From Alicyclobacillus sp. (GTDB taxonomy: Bacteria; Bacillota; Bacilli; Alicyclobacillales; Alicyclobacillaceae): 64,000 bases of DNA. The position numbers and the translations under genes were made by a program. The DNA is taken from assembly GCA_023511725.1 (NCBI GenBank), contig JAIMAY010000005.1, forward strand, positions 1-64,000, given 5' to 3'. Below are positions 25,228 through 34,405 of the stretch, one piece after another. Within the stretch, counting starts at the first letter, position 1; every line of letters begins with the position of its first letter. The notes under the pieces are model-generated. The model worked only from the letters and a program-made list of their open reading frames with translations. It ran no database searches and was not told where the DNA came from.

Positions 25228-26607
25228 ATGGACAAGGAATTAACCCCACGGCAGATTGTTGAGGAACTCGATAAATACATCGTCGGTCAGCGGGCGGCCA
25301 AACGCGCGGTGGCCATCGCGCTTCGGAACCGCACTCGGCGCGCGAAGCTACCGCCGGCGCTGCGTGAGGAGGTTACACCCAAAAACATCCTCATGATTGG
25401 GCCCACGGGTGTGGGCAAAACCGAGATCGCCCGCCGCTTGGCCAAATTGGTCGGTGCGCCGTTCGTGAAGGTGGAGGCGACCAAGTTCACCGAGGTCGGA
25501 TACGTGGGTCGGGATGTCGATTCCATGGTGCGTGATCTCGTCGAAACCGCCATCCGCATGGTCAAGGCCGAACATACGGAGCGCTTCAAGCGCCAGGCGG
25601 AGGATTTGGCGAATGAGCGCATTGTCGAGGCGTTGGTCCCTGATCCCAACGCACGACGCGCGCCGCGCAATCCGCTGGAGATGCTGTTCAACCCAGGGGC
25701 GCCCACGCACGATAGCGGCGTGTCCGATTCAGTGCGGGCGGAGCGACGCCGGGTGCGTCGCCAACTCGAGGCAGGTGAATTGGAGGACCACTTGGTGGAG
25801 ATTGAGGTGGAGGAGCAGGCGCAGGCGATGCTGGGCTTCATGCCGGGGATGGGACCGGAGGGGCTCGGCAATCTGCAGGAGGCGCTGAGCCAATTTCTGC
25901 CCAAGCAGCGCAGGAAGCGGCGGATGACCGTGCGCGAAGCGCGAAATGTGCTCACCCAGGAGGAAGCGCAGCGTCTCATCGACATGGATTCGGTGATTGC
26001 CGAAGCCATCCACCGTGCCGAAAATCATGGCATCATCTTCATCGATGAGATGGATAAGATCGCGGGTCGCGAGCACCACGGCCCCGATGTGTCGCGGGAA
26101 GGCGTGCAGCGGGATATCCTGCCCATCGTCGAGGGCTCAACGGTGGTGACGAAATACGGTCCCGTGAAGACGGATCATATCCTCTTCATCGCCGCAGGGG
26201 CGTTCCACATCTCCAAGCCGTCGGACCTGATCCCCGAGCTGCAGGGCCGCTTTCCTATCCGGGTCGAGTTAGACAGCCTCACGGCTGACGATTTCGAGCG
26301 CATCCTGCGTGAGCCCGAGCACGCCCTGTTGAAACAGTACGTGGCGCTGTTGGAGACCGAGGGCGTAAAGGTCACCTTTACCGACGCGGCCATTCGCCGG
26401 ATTGCCGAGATGGCAGCGCTGGTCAATGAGCAGACGGAGGATATCGGCGCCCGGCGTCTTCACACGCTGGTGGAGAAGGTGTTGGAAGACCTGTCCTTTG
26501 AGGCCCCCGATGTTCATCTCGGTGAGGTCGTGATCACGCCTGAGTATGTCGACAGCAAGCTGCAGTCGATTGCCACAAACAGGGATCTAAGCCAGTTCAT
26601 TCTGTGA
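25228..26607 (+). CDS. hslU: ATP-dependent protease ATPase HslU (ClpY)
   Basis: A 459-residue AAA+ unfoldase that feeds substrates to HslV. It begins with [16 protein letters not shown]. Walker A is GPTGVGKTE (about 58-66), followed by the [17 protein letters not shown] pore-loop region and Walker [11 protein letters not shown]. The intermediate domain lies between, and the C terminus (LSQFIL) is the tail that docks into HslV. ATG 25228, with AGGGGGG upstream, is preferred over ATG 25210, which overlaps the hslV stop. Unlike in Bacillus, codY does not follow. Confidence 0.96.
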   Translation: MDKELTPRQIVEELDKYIVGQRAAKRAVAIALRNRTRRAKLPPALREEVTPKNILMIGPTGVGKTEIARRLAKLVGAPFVKVEATKFTEVGYVGRDVDSMVRDLVETAIRMVKAEHTERFKRQAEDLANERIVEALVPDPNARRAPRNPLEMLFNPGAPTHDSGVSDSVRAERRRVRRQLEAGELEDHLVEIEVEEQAQAMLGFMPGMGPEGLGNLQEALSQFLPKQRRKRRMTVREARNVLTQEEAQRLIDMDSVIAEAIHRAENHGIIFIDEMDKIAGREHHGPDVSREGVQRDILPIVEGSTVVTKYGPVKTDHILFIAAGAFHISKPSDLIPELQGRFPIRVELDSLTADDFERILREPEHALLKQYVALLETEGVKVTFTDAAIRRIAEMAALVNEQTEDIGARRLHTLVEKVLEDLSFEAPDVHLGEVVITPEYVDSKLQSIATNRDLSQFIL

Positions 26608-26663
26608 CGGTGAGACAATCTCGGTTTGGAGCAGGTTGTCAACCACTCCAGGATCCGACGCAT

Positions 26664-26688
26664 GACGGCCGCGAGGCCGTCTTTTTTT
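26664..26688 (+). terminator. intrinsic terminator between hslU and flgB
   Basis: The 7-bp stem GACGGCC / GGCCGTC with a GCGA tetraloop is followed by T7. It separates the topA-hslU operon from the flagellar operon. Confidence 0.88.
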
Positions 26689-26725
26689 GTCGAAATTCGG
26701 GGTTTCACATGTCGAGTCTTGCAGG

Positions 26726-26748
26726 AATTCGTAGCCGGCTAGCGAATT
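26726..26748. promoter_or_regulatory. near-palindrome upstream of the flagellar operon
   Basis: AATTCG-TAGCC (26726-26736) faces GGCTA-G-CGAATT (26737-26748). This gives 11 complementary pairs with one extra G and no loop, so it is better suited to a protein-bound DNA operator than an RNA hairpin. It lies 35 bp before the flgB ATG and after the hslU terminator. Any regulator is unknown. Confidence 0.4.
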
Positions 26749-26783
26749 AGCTTCTCGCAGAACAAGCCGAGGGCGGGATCAGG

Positions 26784-27182
26784 ATGCGGACGGACACAGT
26801 GGTGTTTTCCCTTTTGCAACATGCGCTCGACGCTGCCAACCTACGCCAAGCGGTGTATGCCAACAACCTGGCCAACGCGGAAACGCCGGGCTATCAGCGT
26901 GAGGATGTATCCTTTGAAGACGTCCTGCAGCCCATGCTGGAGAGCCTCTGGAGCGGACAGGGGCTGAGCCAGTCGGGGTCTGACGCCCTGGTGCAAGCAG
27001 CCGCGGTCCAGCCTCAGATTATCAGTTCACCGCCGGGGGTGGAGATGGACAACAGCGGCAACAGCGTAGACATCGACGCCGAGATGGCGGATCTGGCCAC
27101 CAACCAGGTGCGATACAACGCGCTGGCGGAGGACGTCCAACTTCGTTTGGCGCGCCTGCGTACGGCCATCACGGGGCAGTAA
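26784..27182 (+). CDS. flgB: flagellar basal-body rod protein FlgB
   Basis: A 132-residue proximal rod subunit exported by the flagellar type III system. The N-terminal helix and the motif RQAVYANNLANAETPGYQRE (about residues 21-40) are the shared rod/hook protein signature. The C-terminal helix (residues ~95-132) completes the coiled-coil pair. It is the first gene of the fla/che operon, as in Bacillus. The Shine-Dalgarno (GGGATCAGG) is close to the ATG. No clear sigma-A or sigma-D promoter could be assigned upstream. Confidence 0.95.
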   Translation: MRTDTVVFSLLQHALDAANLRQAVYANNLANAETPGYQREDVSFEDVLQPMLESLWSGQGLSQSGSDALVQAAAVQPQIISSPPGVEMDNSGNSVDIDAEMADLATNQVRYNALAEDVQLRLARLRTAITGQ

Positions 27183-27195
27183 AGGGGGGGCGTAG

Positions 27196-27648
27196 ATGTT
27201 CGTCTGGCCGGATAGTTTCTCGATCGCGGCTTCTGGGTTGACGGCGCAGCGGCTGAGAATGGACGTGATCGCGTCGAACATCGCCAATGCGCAAACGACC
27301 CGCACGCCGGAGGGTGGTCCGTATCGGCGGGAGGAGGTGGTGCTCGTCCCGCAGTACGTGCAAACACCGGGCTTTGCGGATGTGCTGTCCCAGGCGGGCG
27401 GGGACGGCACTGCCCAACTTCCGGCGGGTGTCCGCGTCGCTGCCATCACGCAGGACCCTAGTCCGTTTCAGTTGGTTTATGATCCGACCAACCCAGACGC
27501 AGTGAACGGATACGTGGAGATGCCGAACGTTGACGTGACTACGGAGATGGTGGATCTGATCAGCGCTTCGCGGTTGTACCAGGCGAATGCCACGGCTTTC
27601 GACGCCAGTAAGCAGATGGCCATGGCTGCACTCAACATTGGGCGATGA
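27196..27648 (+). CDS. flgC: flagellar basal-body rod protein FlgC
   Basis: A 150-residue rod subunit. The N terminus SFSIAASGLTAQRLRMDVIA leads into the ASNIANAQTT rod motif. The C terminus has the family pattern NVDVTTEMVDLISASRLYQANATAF before a final helix. It starts 13 nt after flgB, with AAAGGGGGGG as ribosome-binding site, and fliE follows 18 nt later. Normal length. Confidence 0.96.
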   Translation: MFVWPDSFSIAASGLTAQRLRMDVIASNIANAQTTRTPEGGPYRREEVVLVPQYVQTPGFADVLSQAGGDGTAQLPAGVRVAAITQDPSPFQLVYDPTNPDAVNGYVEMPNVDVTTEMVDLISASRLYQANATAFDASKQMAMAALNIGR

Positions 27649-27666
27649 GATGAGGAGGAAGCTGGG

Positions 27667-27978
27667 ATGATGGTGCAAGGGGTCAGTGCGCTGACCGGCG
27701 CTGTCGGTACACAGGCGGGCTCGTCGGCGGTATCATCCGCTTCATCCACCGGATCGACCGATGGCTTCCTGACATGGCTCGGCCAGGCGCTGCAGTCCGC
27801 GTCGGACCTGTCGGGGCAGGCGGACGCCCTTGCCGCAACATATGCGGCGGGAGGGCCGGTGACGGTGGACCAATTGATGATTGCCGAGCAGCAGGCGTCT
27901 TTGGCGCTCAGTCTGGTGGTTCAGACCAGGGACCGGGCGGTGAGTGCTTACCAGACGCTGATGAACATGCAGTTGTGA
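27667..27978 (+). CDS. fliE: flagellar hook-basal body complex protein FliE
   Basis: A 103-residue adaptor between the MS-ring/export gate and the rod. The N-terminal third is Ser/Thr/Gly-rich. The C-terminal part contains the FliE signature VTVDQLMIAEQQASLALSLVVQTRDRAVSAYQTLMNMQ, positions about 66-102. AGGAGGAAG lies upstream. It is between flgC and fliF, as is standard. Confidence 0.95.
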   Translation: MMVQGVSALTGAVGTQAGSSAVSSASSTGSTDGFLTWLGQALQSASDLSGQADALAATYAAGGPVTVDQLMIAEQQASLALSLVVQTRDRAVSAYQTLMNMQL

Positions 27979-28051
27979 TTGGGACGCTGTGCGGACCGGG
28001 TGCGGTGCAGGGCGCCGGTTGTACGCGGTTCCGGGGTAAGGGTGACGAAGA

Positions 28052-29593
28052 TTGAACGAGATGCTTGGCCGTGTGTGGTCGCGTGTGCGACCCATCTGGG
28101 AACGGTGGACGCCGACACAACGCCGAAACATCATCATCATCGCAGCGGCTGCGCTGGTCTGCGTGATCACGGCCTCGGTGTGGCTCACCCGGCCGCATTA
28201 CGTGACGGTGATGAGCGGTTTGGACGCGCAATCGCTTGCGGAGGCGGACAGCAAACTCCAGGACCTCAAGATTCCAGATGAGATTCAGGGTGCGTCCATC
28301 CTGGTTCCCGCGTCGCAGGCGGATGAAGCGCGGATGCAGTTGGCGATGGCCGGTCTGCCGAAGTCTGGATACATCGGCTACGACAGCATCCCCACCAGCC
28401 TGGGGATGACGGAGGATCAGTTCAACATCCAGGTCCTCGATGTGCTGCAGCGCAGTCTCGCGCAAACGATTGAGAGCATCGACGGTGTGGATCAGGCGCA
28501 GGTGCATATCGTCATGCCGTCGGAGCAGCTGTTTGTGTCGGAACCTCAGGATACCGCGAAAGCGTCGGTGTTTCTGCAGTTATCACCTGGTGTCCAACTC
28601 ACCCCCACGCAGGTTGCGGGTATTCAGCAACTGGTGGCCCACTCTGTCAAGGGGCTCACGGCGGATAACGTGACGGTGGTTGATCAACGCGGCGTCACGC
28701 TCAGCAGCACGAATGATCAGACCGGCGGAGCGGTCTCCGGCACATCGGAGATCGCCATTCGTCAGCAACTGGAGCAGGAGTTGTACAACGAACTCACCGC
28801 TGGGCTCAACCAGATTGTCGGTCCGGGCAACGCGGTCGTCGTGGTGCGCGCCGATGTGACCTTCGACCAGGTGCAGACGAAGTCGCACACCGTGCAACCG
28901 GCGGCGGGGCAAAAGACCGGACTCCCCGTGACCTCCCAGGAGACCAGGAAGCAATCGAATTCCACCACGACCGGTGCCGGCGGGGTCGCCGGGCAGTCCG
29001 CCACGAACCCGAATCTGCCGACATACGGTGGCACGTCCGGCGGCGGCGGGAATTCATCGAGCAGCGAGATCGACACCAATGTGACCTATGACAATTCGTA
29101 CGTGGACTCCACGAGTGTGCAGGACCCGATTCAGATTCAGGGTTACAACGTGGGCGTGTTGCTCAACGCGAACGATCCGGCCATCACCCCGACAGTCGTG
29201 AATCAGGTTCGCACGTTCGTACAGAGTGCCGTGGGTGCGCGGTCCAGCGGCACGAGCAGCATCAGCGTGTCCGCCGTGCCGTTCCAGTCCCAGGGTGCTT
29301 CCTCTCCGGTATCGGGGTTGCCCAGGTGGTGGTGGATGGCCGCGGCGGGCGGTGGGTTGGTGCTGGTCGTCCTTGTCGCGATGATCCTGCTGTGGCTGCG
29401 GCGCCGTCGCCGGGAGAGCGAAGACGAACTGGCGGCCGCGTTGGCGCCGGCGGGACAGCCGGAGACGGTGGTTCGCGTGTCGGCCGAATCCGCTCCGCGC
29501 ACGTCCAGAACCGAAGAGGAGCTGGCTGAGTTGGCCAAGAAGAATCCCGACGAATTCGCGCATCTGCTTCGGGTCTGGCTGCAGGATACGTGA
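28052..29593 (+). CDS. fliF: flagellar MS-ring protein FliF
   Basis: A 513-residue membrane ring protein that is the base of the flagellum. An N-terminal span is at about residues 25-46. The YscJ/FliF ring-building motifs follow (SGLDAQSLAEADSKL, then LQRSLAQTIESIDGVDQAQV). A long Ser/Gly/Thr-rich periplasmic-type loop is at about residues 295-345, and a second span is at about 425-448. The C-terminal cytosolic tail (EEELAELAKKNPDEFAHLLR) binds FliG. The start is TTG 28052; ATG 28061 is possible. Confidence 0.96.
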   Translation: MNEMLGRVWSRVRPIWERWTPTQRRNIIIIAAAALVCVITASVWLTRPHYVTVMSGLDAQSLAEADSKLQDLKIPDEIQGASILVPASQADEARMQLAMAGLPKSGYIGYDSIPTSLGMTEDQFNIQVLDVLQRSLAQTIESIDGVDQAQVHIVMPSEQLFVSEPQDTAKASVFLQLSPGVQLTPTQVAGIQQLVAHSVKGLTADNVTVVDQRGVTLSSTNDQTGGAVSGTSEIAIRQQLEQELYNELTAGLNQIVGPGNAVVVVRADVTFDQVQTKSHTVQPAAGQKTGLPVTSQETRKQSNSTTTGAGGVAGQSATNPNLPTYGGTSGGGGNSSSSEIDTNVTYDNSYVDSTSVQDPIQIQGYNVGVLLNANDPAITPTVVNQVRTFVQSAVGARSSGTSSISVSAVPFQSQGASSPVSGLPRWWWMAAAGGGLVLVVLVAMILLWLRRRRRESEDELAAALAPAGQPETVVRVSAESAPRTSRTEEELAELAKKNPDEFAHLLRVWLQDT

Positions 29594-29624
29594 ACGCGGT
29601 GCGTGGCGTTGAAAGGAGGGCCGG

Positions 29625-30638
29625 ATGGTGAGTGGGCAGACCGCATTGAGCAACCGCAGGAAGGCGGCCATTCTGCTGATCAGCCTCGGCCCCGACGTGG
29701 CCGCGCAGGTGTACGCCCGCCTGACACCATCCGAGATTGAGCAACTCACGTACGAGATTGCCAATCTGCGCCATGTAGACTTGGAACAGCGGGATACGGT
29801 GTTGCGAGAGTTCGCTGACCTGGCGGAGGCTCGGGACCACGTCATGCGTGGAGGTGTGGACTTCGCTCGCGATGTCTTGCGCCGCGCGTTTGGCCCGGAT
29901 AAAGCGGAACAGTTCTTGGAACGCCTGAGCCTCGGTATTCAAAAGCGCCCGTTTCAGACGGCGCGCAAGGCCGATCCAGAGCAGTTGCTGGCGTTCCTGC
30001 AGGACGAGCACCCACAGACGATGGCCCTCGTCCTTTCCTACCTCGATCCGCAACAGGCAGCCACGATTCTATCGGCGCTTCCGCAGCCGCTGCAGGTGGA
30101 CGTGGCGAGGCGGATCGCGTTGTCACAAGGTGCCCCGGCAGACGTGGTGGCCGAGGTGGAGCGTGTCCTGGAAAACCGGTTATCCGCCTTGGGGAGTGTG
30201 GACAGATCCCAGGCGGGCGGCATCGACGCGGTGGTGCGGATCCTCAACGGTGTGGACCGGTCCACCGAAAAGACCATCCTGGAAACGCTGGAGCACGAGG
30301 ACGCCGAACTGGTGGAAGAGATCCGCAAGCGTCTGTTCACCTTCGACGACATCATTCATTTGGACGACCGGTCACTCCAGCGCGTCATTCGCGAGGTGGA
30401 TCAACACGACCTACAGCTGGCGCTCAAGGCCGCGAGTCAAGAGGTGCAGGATGCCATCTATCGCAACATGTCGAAGCGCATGGCAGAGACCTTCAAGGAG
30501 GAAATGCAGTTCCTCGGTCCCGTTCGTCTGCGCGACGTCGAGGATGCGCAGCAGCGCATTGTCAATGTTATCCGCAAATTGGAGGAGGCCGGTGAAATCC
30601 TGATTGTCCGGGGTGGCGGAGATGAGGTCATCGTCTAA
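29625..30638 (+). CDS. fliG: flagellar motor switch protein FliG
   Basis: A 337-residue C-ring protein that transmits torque from the stator. The N-terminal domain (ALSNRRKAAILLISLGPDVAAQVY) contacts FliF. The middle domain carries EHPQTMALVLSYLDPQQAA, the EHPQ motif for FliM binding. The C-terminal domain has charged helix residues (LVEEIRKRLFTFDDIIHLDDRSLQ) that contact the stator. The start has AAAGGAGGG. The 3' end overlaps the start of fliH. Confidence 0.97.
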   Translation: MVSGQTALSNRRKAAILLISLGPDVAAQVYARLTPSEIEQLTYEIANLRHVDLEQRDTVLREFADLAEARDHVMRGGVDFARDVLRRAFGPDKAEQFLERLSLGIQKRPFQTARKADPEQLLAFLQDEHPQTMALVLSYLDPQQAATILSALPQPLQVDVARRIALSQGAPADVVAEVERVLENRLSALGSVDRSQAGGIDAVVRILNGVDRSTEKTILETLEHEDAELVEEIRKRLFTFDDIIHLDDRSLQRVIREVDQHDLQLALKAASQEVQDAIYRNMSKRMAETFKEEMQFLGPVRLRDVEDAQQRIVNVIRKLEEAGEILIVRGGGDEVIV

Positions 30639-31398
30639 ACTGGTGCGGAATCTGCCGAGGGGGAGTATGGAAGTCTCGGTGCAGGTGCCTGTACTGACAC
30701 CTGTGGCGCTGGCCGATGGCCATCGGGGTACGGGGACAGGCGATGGTCAGCAGGACCCCGCCGCGGTGCTCGCCGCTGCGCGTACCGAGGCAGAGCAAGT
30801 GGTGGCGGCGGCGCGAGCAGAGGCAGAGCGCGTTCTCGCGGAGGCGGCGTCACAGTGCGAGGCGATACGCGCTGAGGCGCTGCAAAAGGGATGGCAAGAA
30901 GGCTATGAAGCCGGTTTTGCCGCGGGGAGGGCGGAGGCTCAGAGCTTGATCCGGGAAGCGCAGGCTGTGCTGGACGGTGCCGCTCGGGCGCGCCGAGATC
31001 TGATTCGAACCGCATCCCCAGCGCTGGTGCGGATCGCGATGGCAGGCGTTCGACGGTTGCTTGGCCGGGAATTGGCCACCGCTCCGGCGGATGTGGAACA
31101 GTTGATTGGAGATCTGTTGGAGCATGTTGTGGATCAACGCCGCATCGAGGTTCGCGTCCATCCTGCGGACTTTCTCATGGCCACCGAGGCGTATCCCCGG
31201 TGGAGAGCCTCCAAATTCGGCGAATGGGAGATTGTGATTGTGCCCGATGCCGCTCTTGCTCCGGGCGGCTGTGAGATTCGCTCCGAAAGCGGGCGGGTGG
31301 ATGCGCGCATGGAAACTAAGTTGCAGTTGTTGGAAACGGCGCTGCGTGCGGTGATGGATCGGAGCGTGACGGACCATGTCGATGGCCTGGCCCCCTGA
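30622..31398 (+). CDS. fliH: flagellar assembly protein FliH
   Basis: About 258 residues. It is the peripheral stalk-like regulator of the FliI export ATPase. An Ala/Glu/Arg-rich coiled coil (about residues 50-115) precedes the V-type ATPase subunit E-like C-terminal domain (SPALVRIAMAGVRRLLGREL onwards). The start is uncertain: ATG 30622 lies inside the fliG end, while ATG 30667 has a much better Shine-Dalgarno (GAGGGGGAG) and would remove 15 residues. The 3' end overlaps fliI by 23 nt. Confidence 0.9.
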   Translation: MRSSSKLVRNLPRGSMEVSVQVPVLTPVALADGHRGTGTGDGQQDPAAVLAAARTEAEQVVAAARAEAERVLAEAASQCEAIRAEALQKGWQEGYEAGFAAGRAEAQSLIREAQAVLDGAARARRDLIRTASPALVRIAMAGVRRLLGRELATAPADVEQLIGDLLEHVVDQRRIEVRVHPADFLMATEAYPRWRASKFGEWEIVIVPDAALAPGGCEIRSESGRVDARMETKLQLLETALRAVMDRSVTDHVDGLAP

Positions 31399-32695
31399 AC
31401 AGGGGTGGCTGCAAGCGGTTGAACAGGTTCCTCTCTACCGGTTGTACGGGCGAGTGATGGAAGCGGTGGGTGTCACCGTGGAGTCCGTCGGTCCGCGGGT
31501 CCGGCTGGGCGAGTTGTGTGCCATCACAGCCGATGATGGAGAGATCCTGGCTGAGGTGGTTGGGTTTCGCGGCAGTCGTGTGATCCTGGTGCCTTTGGAG
31601 CCACAGACAGCCATCACCCAGGGTGCGGAGGTCCGAGCAACCGGTCGTGAGATGGGCGTGCAGTGCAGCGTGCATCTGTTGGGACGGGTGCTGGACAGCT
31701 TGGGCCGCCCGATGGACGATGGACCTGCTCTTCCCGCCGGAGAGTTCCGCCGGCTTGACGCCTCTCCGCCGCATCCTCTCAAACGACGTCCCATAGCGGA
31801 ACCACTGGAGACGCGAATCCGGGTGCTCGATGGCCTGCTGACGGTGGGCAAAGGGCAGCGCGTCGGCATTTTCGCAGGCAGCGGCGTGGGGAAGACGACC
31901 CTCCTCGCGATGCTCGCGGCGAATGTGACGGCGGATGTGAACGTGATCGCTCTGATCGGTGAGCGCGGTCGCGAGGTGCGCGAATTTGTGGAGCAACATC
32001 TGCGATCCGCGCGCGACCGCACCGTGGTCGTGGTGTCGACCTCCGATGAGCCTCCACTGCTTCGCCTGAAGGCGGCGCTGGCCGCCACGACCATCGCGGA
32101 GTACTTTCGCGACCAAGGGCTCACGGTGAACCTGATGCTGGATTCCCTCACGCGGTTGGCGATGGCGCAACGGGAGATTGGGCTCGCTGCCGGTGAACCG
32201 CCGACCACGCGCGGTTACCCGCCCTCTGTGTTTTCTTTGTTGCCGCGGCTGCTGGAGCGGGCGGGCAACGGCGAGCATGGGTCCATCACGGGCTTCTACA
32301 CTGTGCTCGTGGAAGGCGATGACATGTCCGATCCTGTGGCGGATGCGGTTCGAGGCATCCTCGATGGTCATGTGGTGTTATCGCGGGATTTGGCTGGCGA
32401 AGGTGTATTTCCAGCGGTGGACGTGTTGGCGAGCCTGAGTCGTCTGTTTCCGCAACTGGCGACGCCCGCCCAGCGTGAGGCGGCTCGCCGTGTGCGTGGA
32501 TGGTTGCAGCGATACCGCGAGACCGAGGACCTGATTCGCATCGGCGCTTATCAACCAGGGACAGATGCCGACGTGGACCAGGCGGTGCAAAAGCTCCACC
32601 CCATTCGTGCGTTCTGTGCGCAGGCACCGGATGAAGCGCCGGCGCGGGAGGACGCGCTCGCCGCTTTGTGCGAGATCGCGGAGGTGGCAACATGA
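31376..32695 (+). CDS. fliI: flagellum-specific ATPase FliI
   Basis: A 439-residue hexameric ATPase, related to the F1 beta subunit, that energises early steps of flagellar protein export. Walker A is GSGVGKTT (about 168-175). ALIGERGREVREFVE is the conserved adenine/arginine region. Walker B is LMLDSLTRLAMAQREIGLA, and TRGYPPSVFSLLPRLLERAG is family-typical. It overlaps fliH at its start and fliJ at its end by a few bases, so the three are translationally coupled. Confidence 0.97.
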   Translation: MSMAWPPEQGWLQAVEQVPLYRLYGRVMEAVGVTVESVGPRVRLGELCAITADDGEILAEVVGFRGSRVILVPLEPQTAITQGAEVRATGREMGVQCSVHLLGRVLDSLGRPMDDGPALPAGEFRRLDASPPHPLKRRPIAEPLETRIRVLDGLLTVGKGQRVGIFAGSGVGKTTLLAMLAANVTADVNVIALIGERGREVREFVEQHLRSARDRTVVVVSTSDEPPLLRLKAALAATTIAEYFRDQGLTVNLMLDSLTRLAMAQREIGLAAGEPPTTRGYPPSVFSLLPRLLERAGNGEHGSITGFYTVLVEGDDMSDPVADAVRGILDGHVVLSRDLAGEGVFPAVDVLASLSRLFPQLATPAQREAARRVRGWLQRYRETEDLIRIGAYQPGTDADVDQAVQKLHPIRAFCAQAPDEAPAREDALAALCEIAEVAT

Positions 32696-33129
32696 AGCTT
32701 CGGCGTGTCCTTCGTCTGGAGAACCTTCATCGGCAGCGCCTGGAGTATCAGGAGCACCTCCTGCATGCCGCAAGGGTACGTCGGGATGCGCTTGAAACAG
32801 CAATGCTGCAGACGCAGCGCGAGCAGGAAGAAGCCGTTCGGCGGCGAAATGAAATGGCAATCGGGGCAGACTGGTGTACCTGGTTCCATTATGAGGAGTT
32901 TGTTCGGAGCAAGATTCAAGCCCAGGCGGCTCGCCTGGTGGATGAGGAACAGGTGTTGCGAGCCCACCGCCAGGCGGTGGAAGAGGCGCACATCGAAGTC
33001 GAACGCTACGGTCGACTTGTCGAACGAGCTCGGATAACGACGGACAAGTTGATCTTGAAGCTCGAAACGCGGGACGTGGAAGATTCCATCCAAGCCTGGA
33101 GACGGCCGGACGGGGGCGCAGAGCCATGA
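32692..33129 (+). CDS. fliJ: flagellar export chaperone/stalk protein FliJ
   Basis: A 145-residue, almost entirely alpha-helical coiled-coil protein, comparable to the gamma stalk of rotary ATPases, that couples FliI to the FlhA gate. MKLRRVLRLENLHRQRLEYQ at the N terminus and long heptad-rich helices fit the family. Sequence identity in FliJ is always low, so position between fliI and fliK is part of the assignment. The start at 32692 has GCGGAGGTG upstream and overlaps the fliI stop. Confidence 0.88.
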   Translation: MKLRRVLRLENLHRQRLEYQEHLLHAARVRRDALETAMLQTQREQEEAVRRRNEMAIGADWCTWFHYEEFVRSKIQAQAARLVDEEQVLRAHRQAVEEAHIEVERYGRLVERARITTDKLILKLETRDVEDSIQAWRRPDGGAEP

Positions 33130-34388
33130 ACACAAGCCACGGGGCGCATCCCACTTCATTGAGCGGATTGGTATTACCGCACCGAGCGGCATCCGGTCAG
33201 GTGAAAAGGGCAGAACCGTTGCCTGGCGCGAACATCGACTGGGTCAGCATCTGGCTCGCCGTGCAGCCCTCGATTGCGCCCCCATCGACCGATGCCAAGA
33301 CCGAACCGGCTCCGACCCCCACGTATTCAGGGACCACGGAATCCAGCGCCACCTCGGTTCTTCATTCGACGGTGAAAGGTGGCGTGCGGGAGGGACCGGG
33401 CCATCTGGAACGGTCGGATGCGCGCCGTTCGGTGGTGTGGGGTATGGAAAGTGATGCGGCAACGGGGCACATGTCAGCCACGCGTATCCGTGAAATGGTG
33501 ACTTCCGCAGCCGCGGAAACTGGGGGGCCGATACCCCATGGCCCTAGCCCTCCACACCTGCCGGCGACCGAGGGGATACGAGGAAACCAGCGGTCCGGAG
33601 CGTTCACGTCATCCGCGCGCGGTGTGGACGAGTCCATTCCAGCGGCGATGCCGGGGCTGCCATTGGTCCCCACTTCACTTGGTGGCATCACTTCCGCCCA
33701 GACTGAGCCGCTGATCAAGGATGCGGACGAGGGCATGATGCAGGAACCGCGGACCCGGTCGGTGCCATCCGTCTCGACAACATCTATCGCCATGGAAGCT
33801 CATGGCCGGCACGTGGAAGTGACTCGTGAGGACCAGGCGGCTGCAGGAAGGGTGACGTCTTCGTCGGAACACCGGGCGGCGGCTGCCGAATCAAACAGCG
33901 CAGGAATCATGCAGGGGTCGCCGACGGCAATGAGTCCGACGACATTCTCATCGTCCTTCGCGTCTTCCGCGGGTCCCGCGCTCACGTCCCATCCGCCGCT
34001 CGCCACGGCTGTGCACCAGTGGGATGCCGTTGTGCAGTCGCTGGTGAACGGTGGTCAGCGGGTGCGCCTGATGCTGCAACCTCCGGAACTCGGGGCATGC
34101 ACCGTGGCACTGCAGCAGACCAGCGATGGTGTTCGCGTTCGCATCTGGGCAGAGCAACCATCCGCCCGAATTATGATGCAATCGACGGTGGGAACACTCG
34201 TTCAGGCCTTGCAGAGCGTGGGCGTTCGCGTGCGCGATGTCTCGGTGGCTGCACCTGCAATCCATGAGGTCGCAACCACGGCTCTTCAATCTAGCGAAGA
34301 GACCAACTCGGAGTCTACCGAGAAGAGCCCGCGCGCGGTACCGATAAAGCGAAGGAAAGGTCTATCCGCGGTGAATCTGTCGGTGTGA
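33126..34388 (+). CDS. fliK: flagellar hook-length control protein FliK
   Basis: A 420-residue exported molecular ruler that switches export specificity when the hook is complete. The first ~295 residues are low-complexity (Ser/Thr/Pro/Ala-rich), as expected of the ruler. The C-terminal domain has VRLMLQPPELGACTVALQ and VRVRIWAEQPSARIMMQ, the FliK/Flg_hook signature (residues ~305-345). It overlaps fliJ by 4 nt and flgD by a few bases. The Bacillus gene ylxF (motE), normally between fliJ and fliK, is absent. Confidence 0.9.
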   Translation: MNTSHGAHPTSLSGLVLPHRAASGQVKRAEPLPGANIDWVSIWLAVQPSIAPPSTDAKTEPAPTPTYSGTTESSATSVLHSTVKGGVREGPGHLERSDARRSVVWGMESDAATGHMSATRIREMVTSAAAETGGPIPHGPSPPHLPATEGIRGNQRSGAFTSSARGVDESIPAAMPGLPLVPTSLGGITSAQTEPLIKDADEGMMQEPRTRSVPSVSTTSIAMEAHGRHVEVTREDQAAAGRVTSSSEHRAAAAESNSAGIMQGSPTAMSPTTFSSSFASSAGPALTSHPPLATAVHQWDAVVQSLVNGGQRVRLMLQPPELGACTVALQQTSDGVRVRIWAEQPSARIMMQSTVGTLVQALQSVGVRVRDVSVAAPAIHEVATTALQSSEETNSESTEKSPRAVPIKRRKGLSAVNLSV

Positions 34389-34405
34389 GAAAAGGGGGGA
34401 TGGGC

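Noticed and set aside
26689-26783. Sigma-D type promoter upstream of flgB
   Set aside because: GCCGGCTA slightly resembles a sigma-D -10, but there is no TAAA-type -35 at the right distance. The match is better explained by the palindrome.
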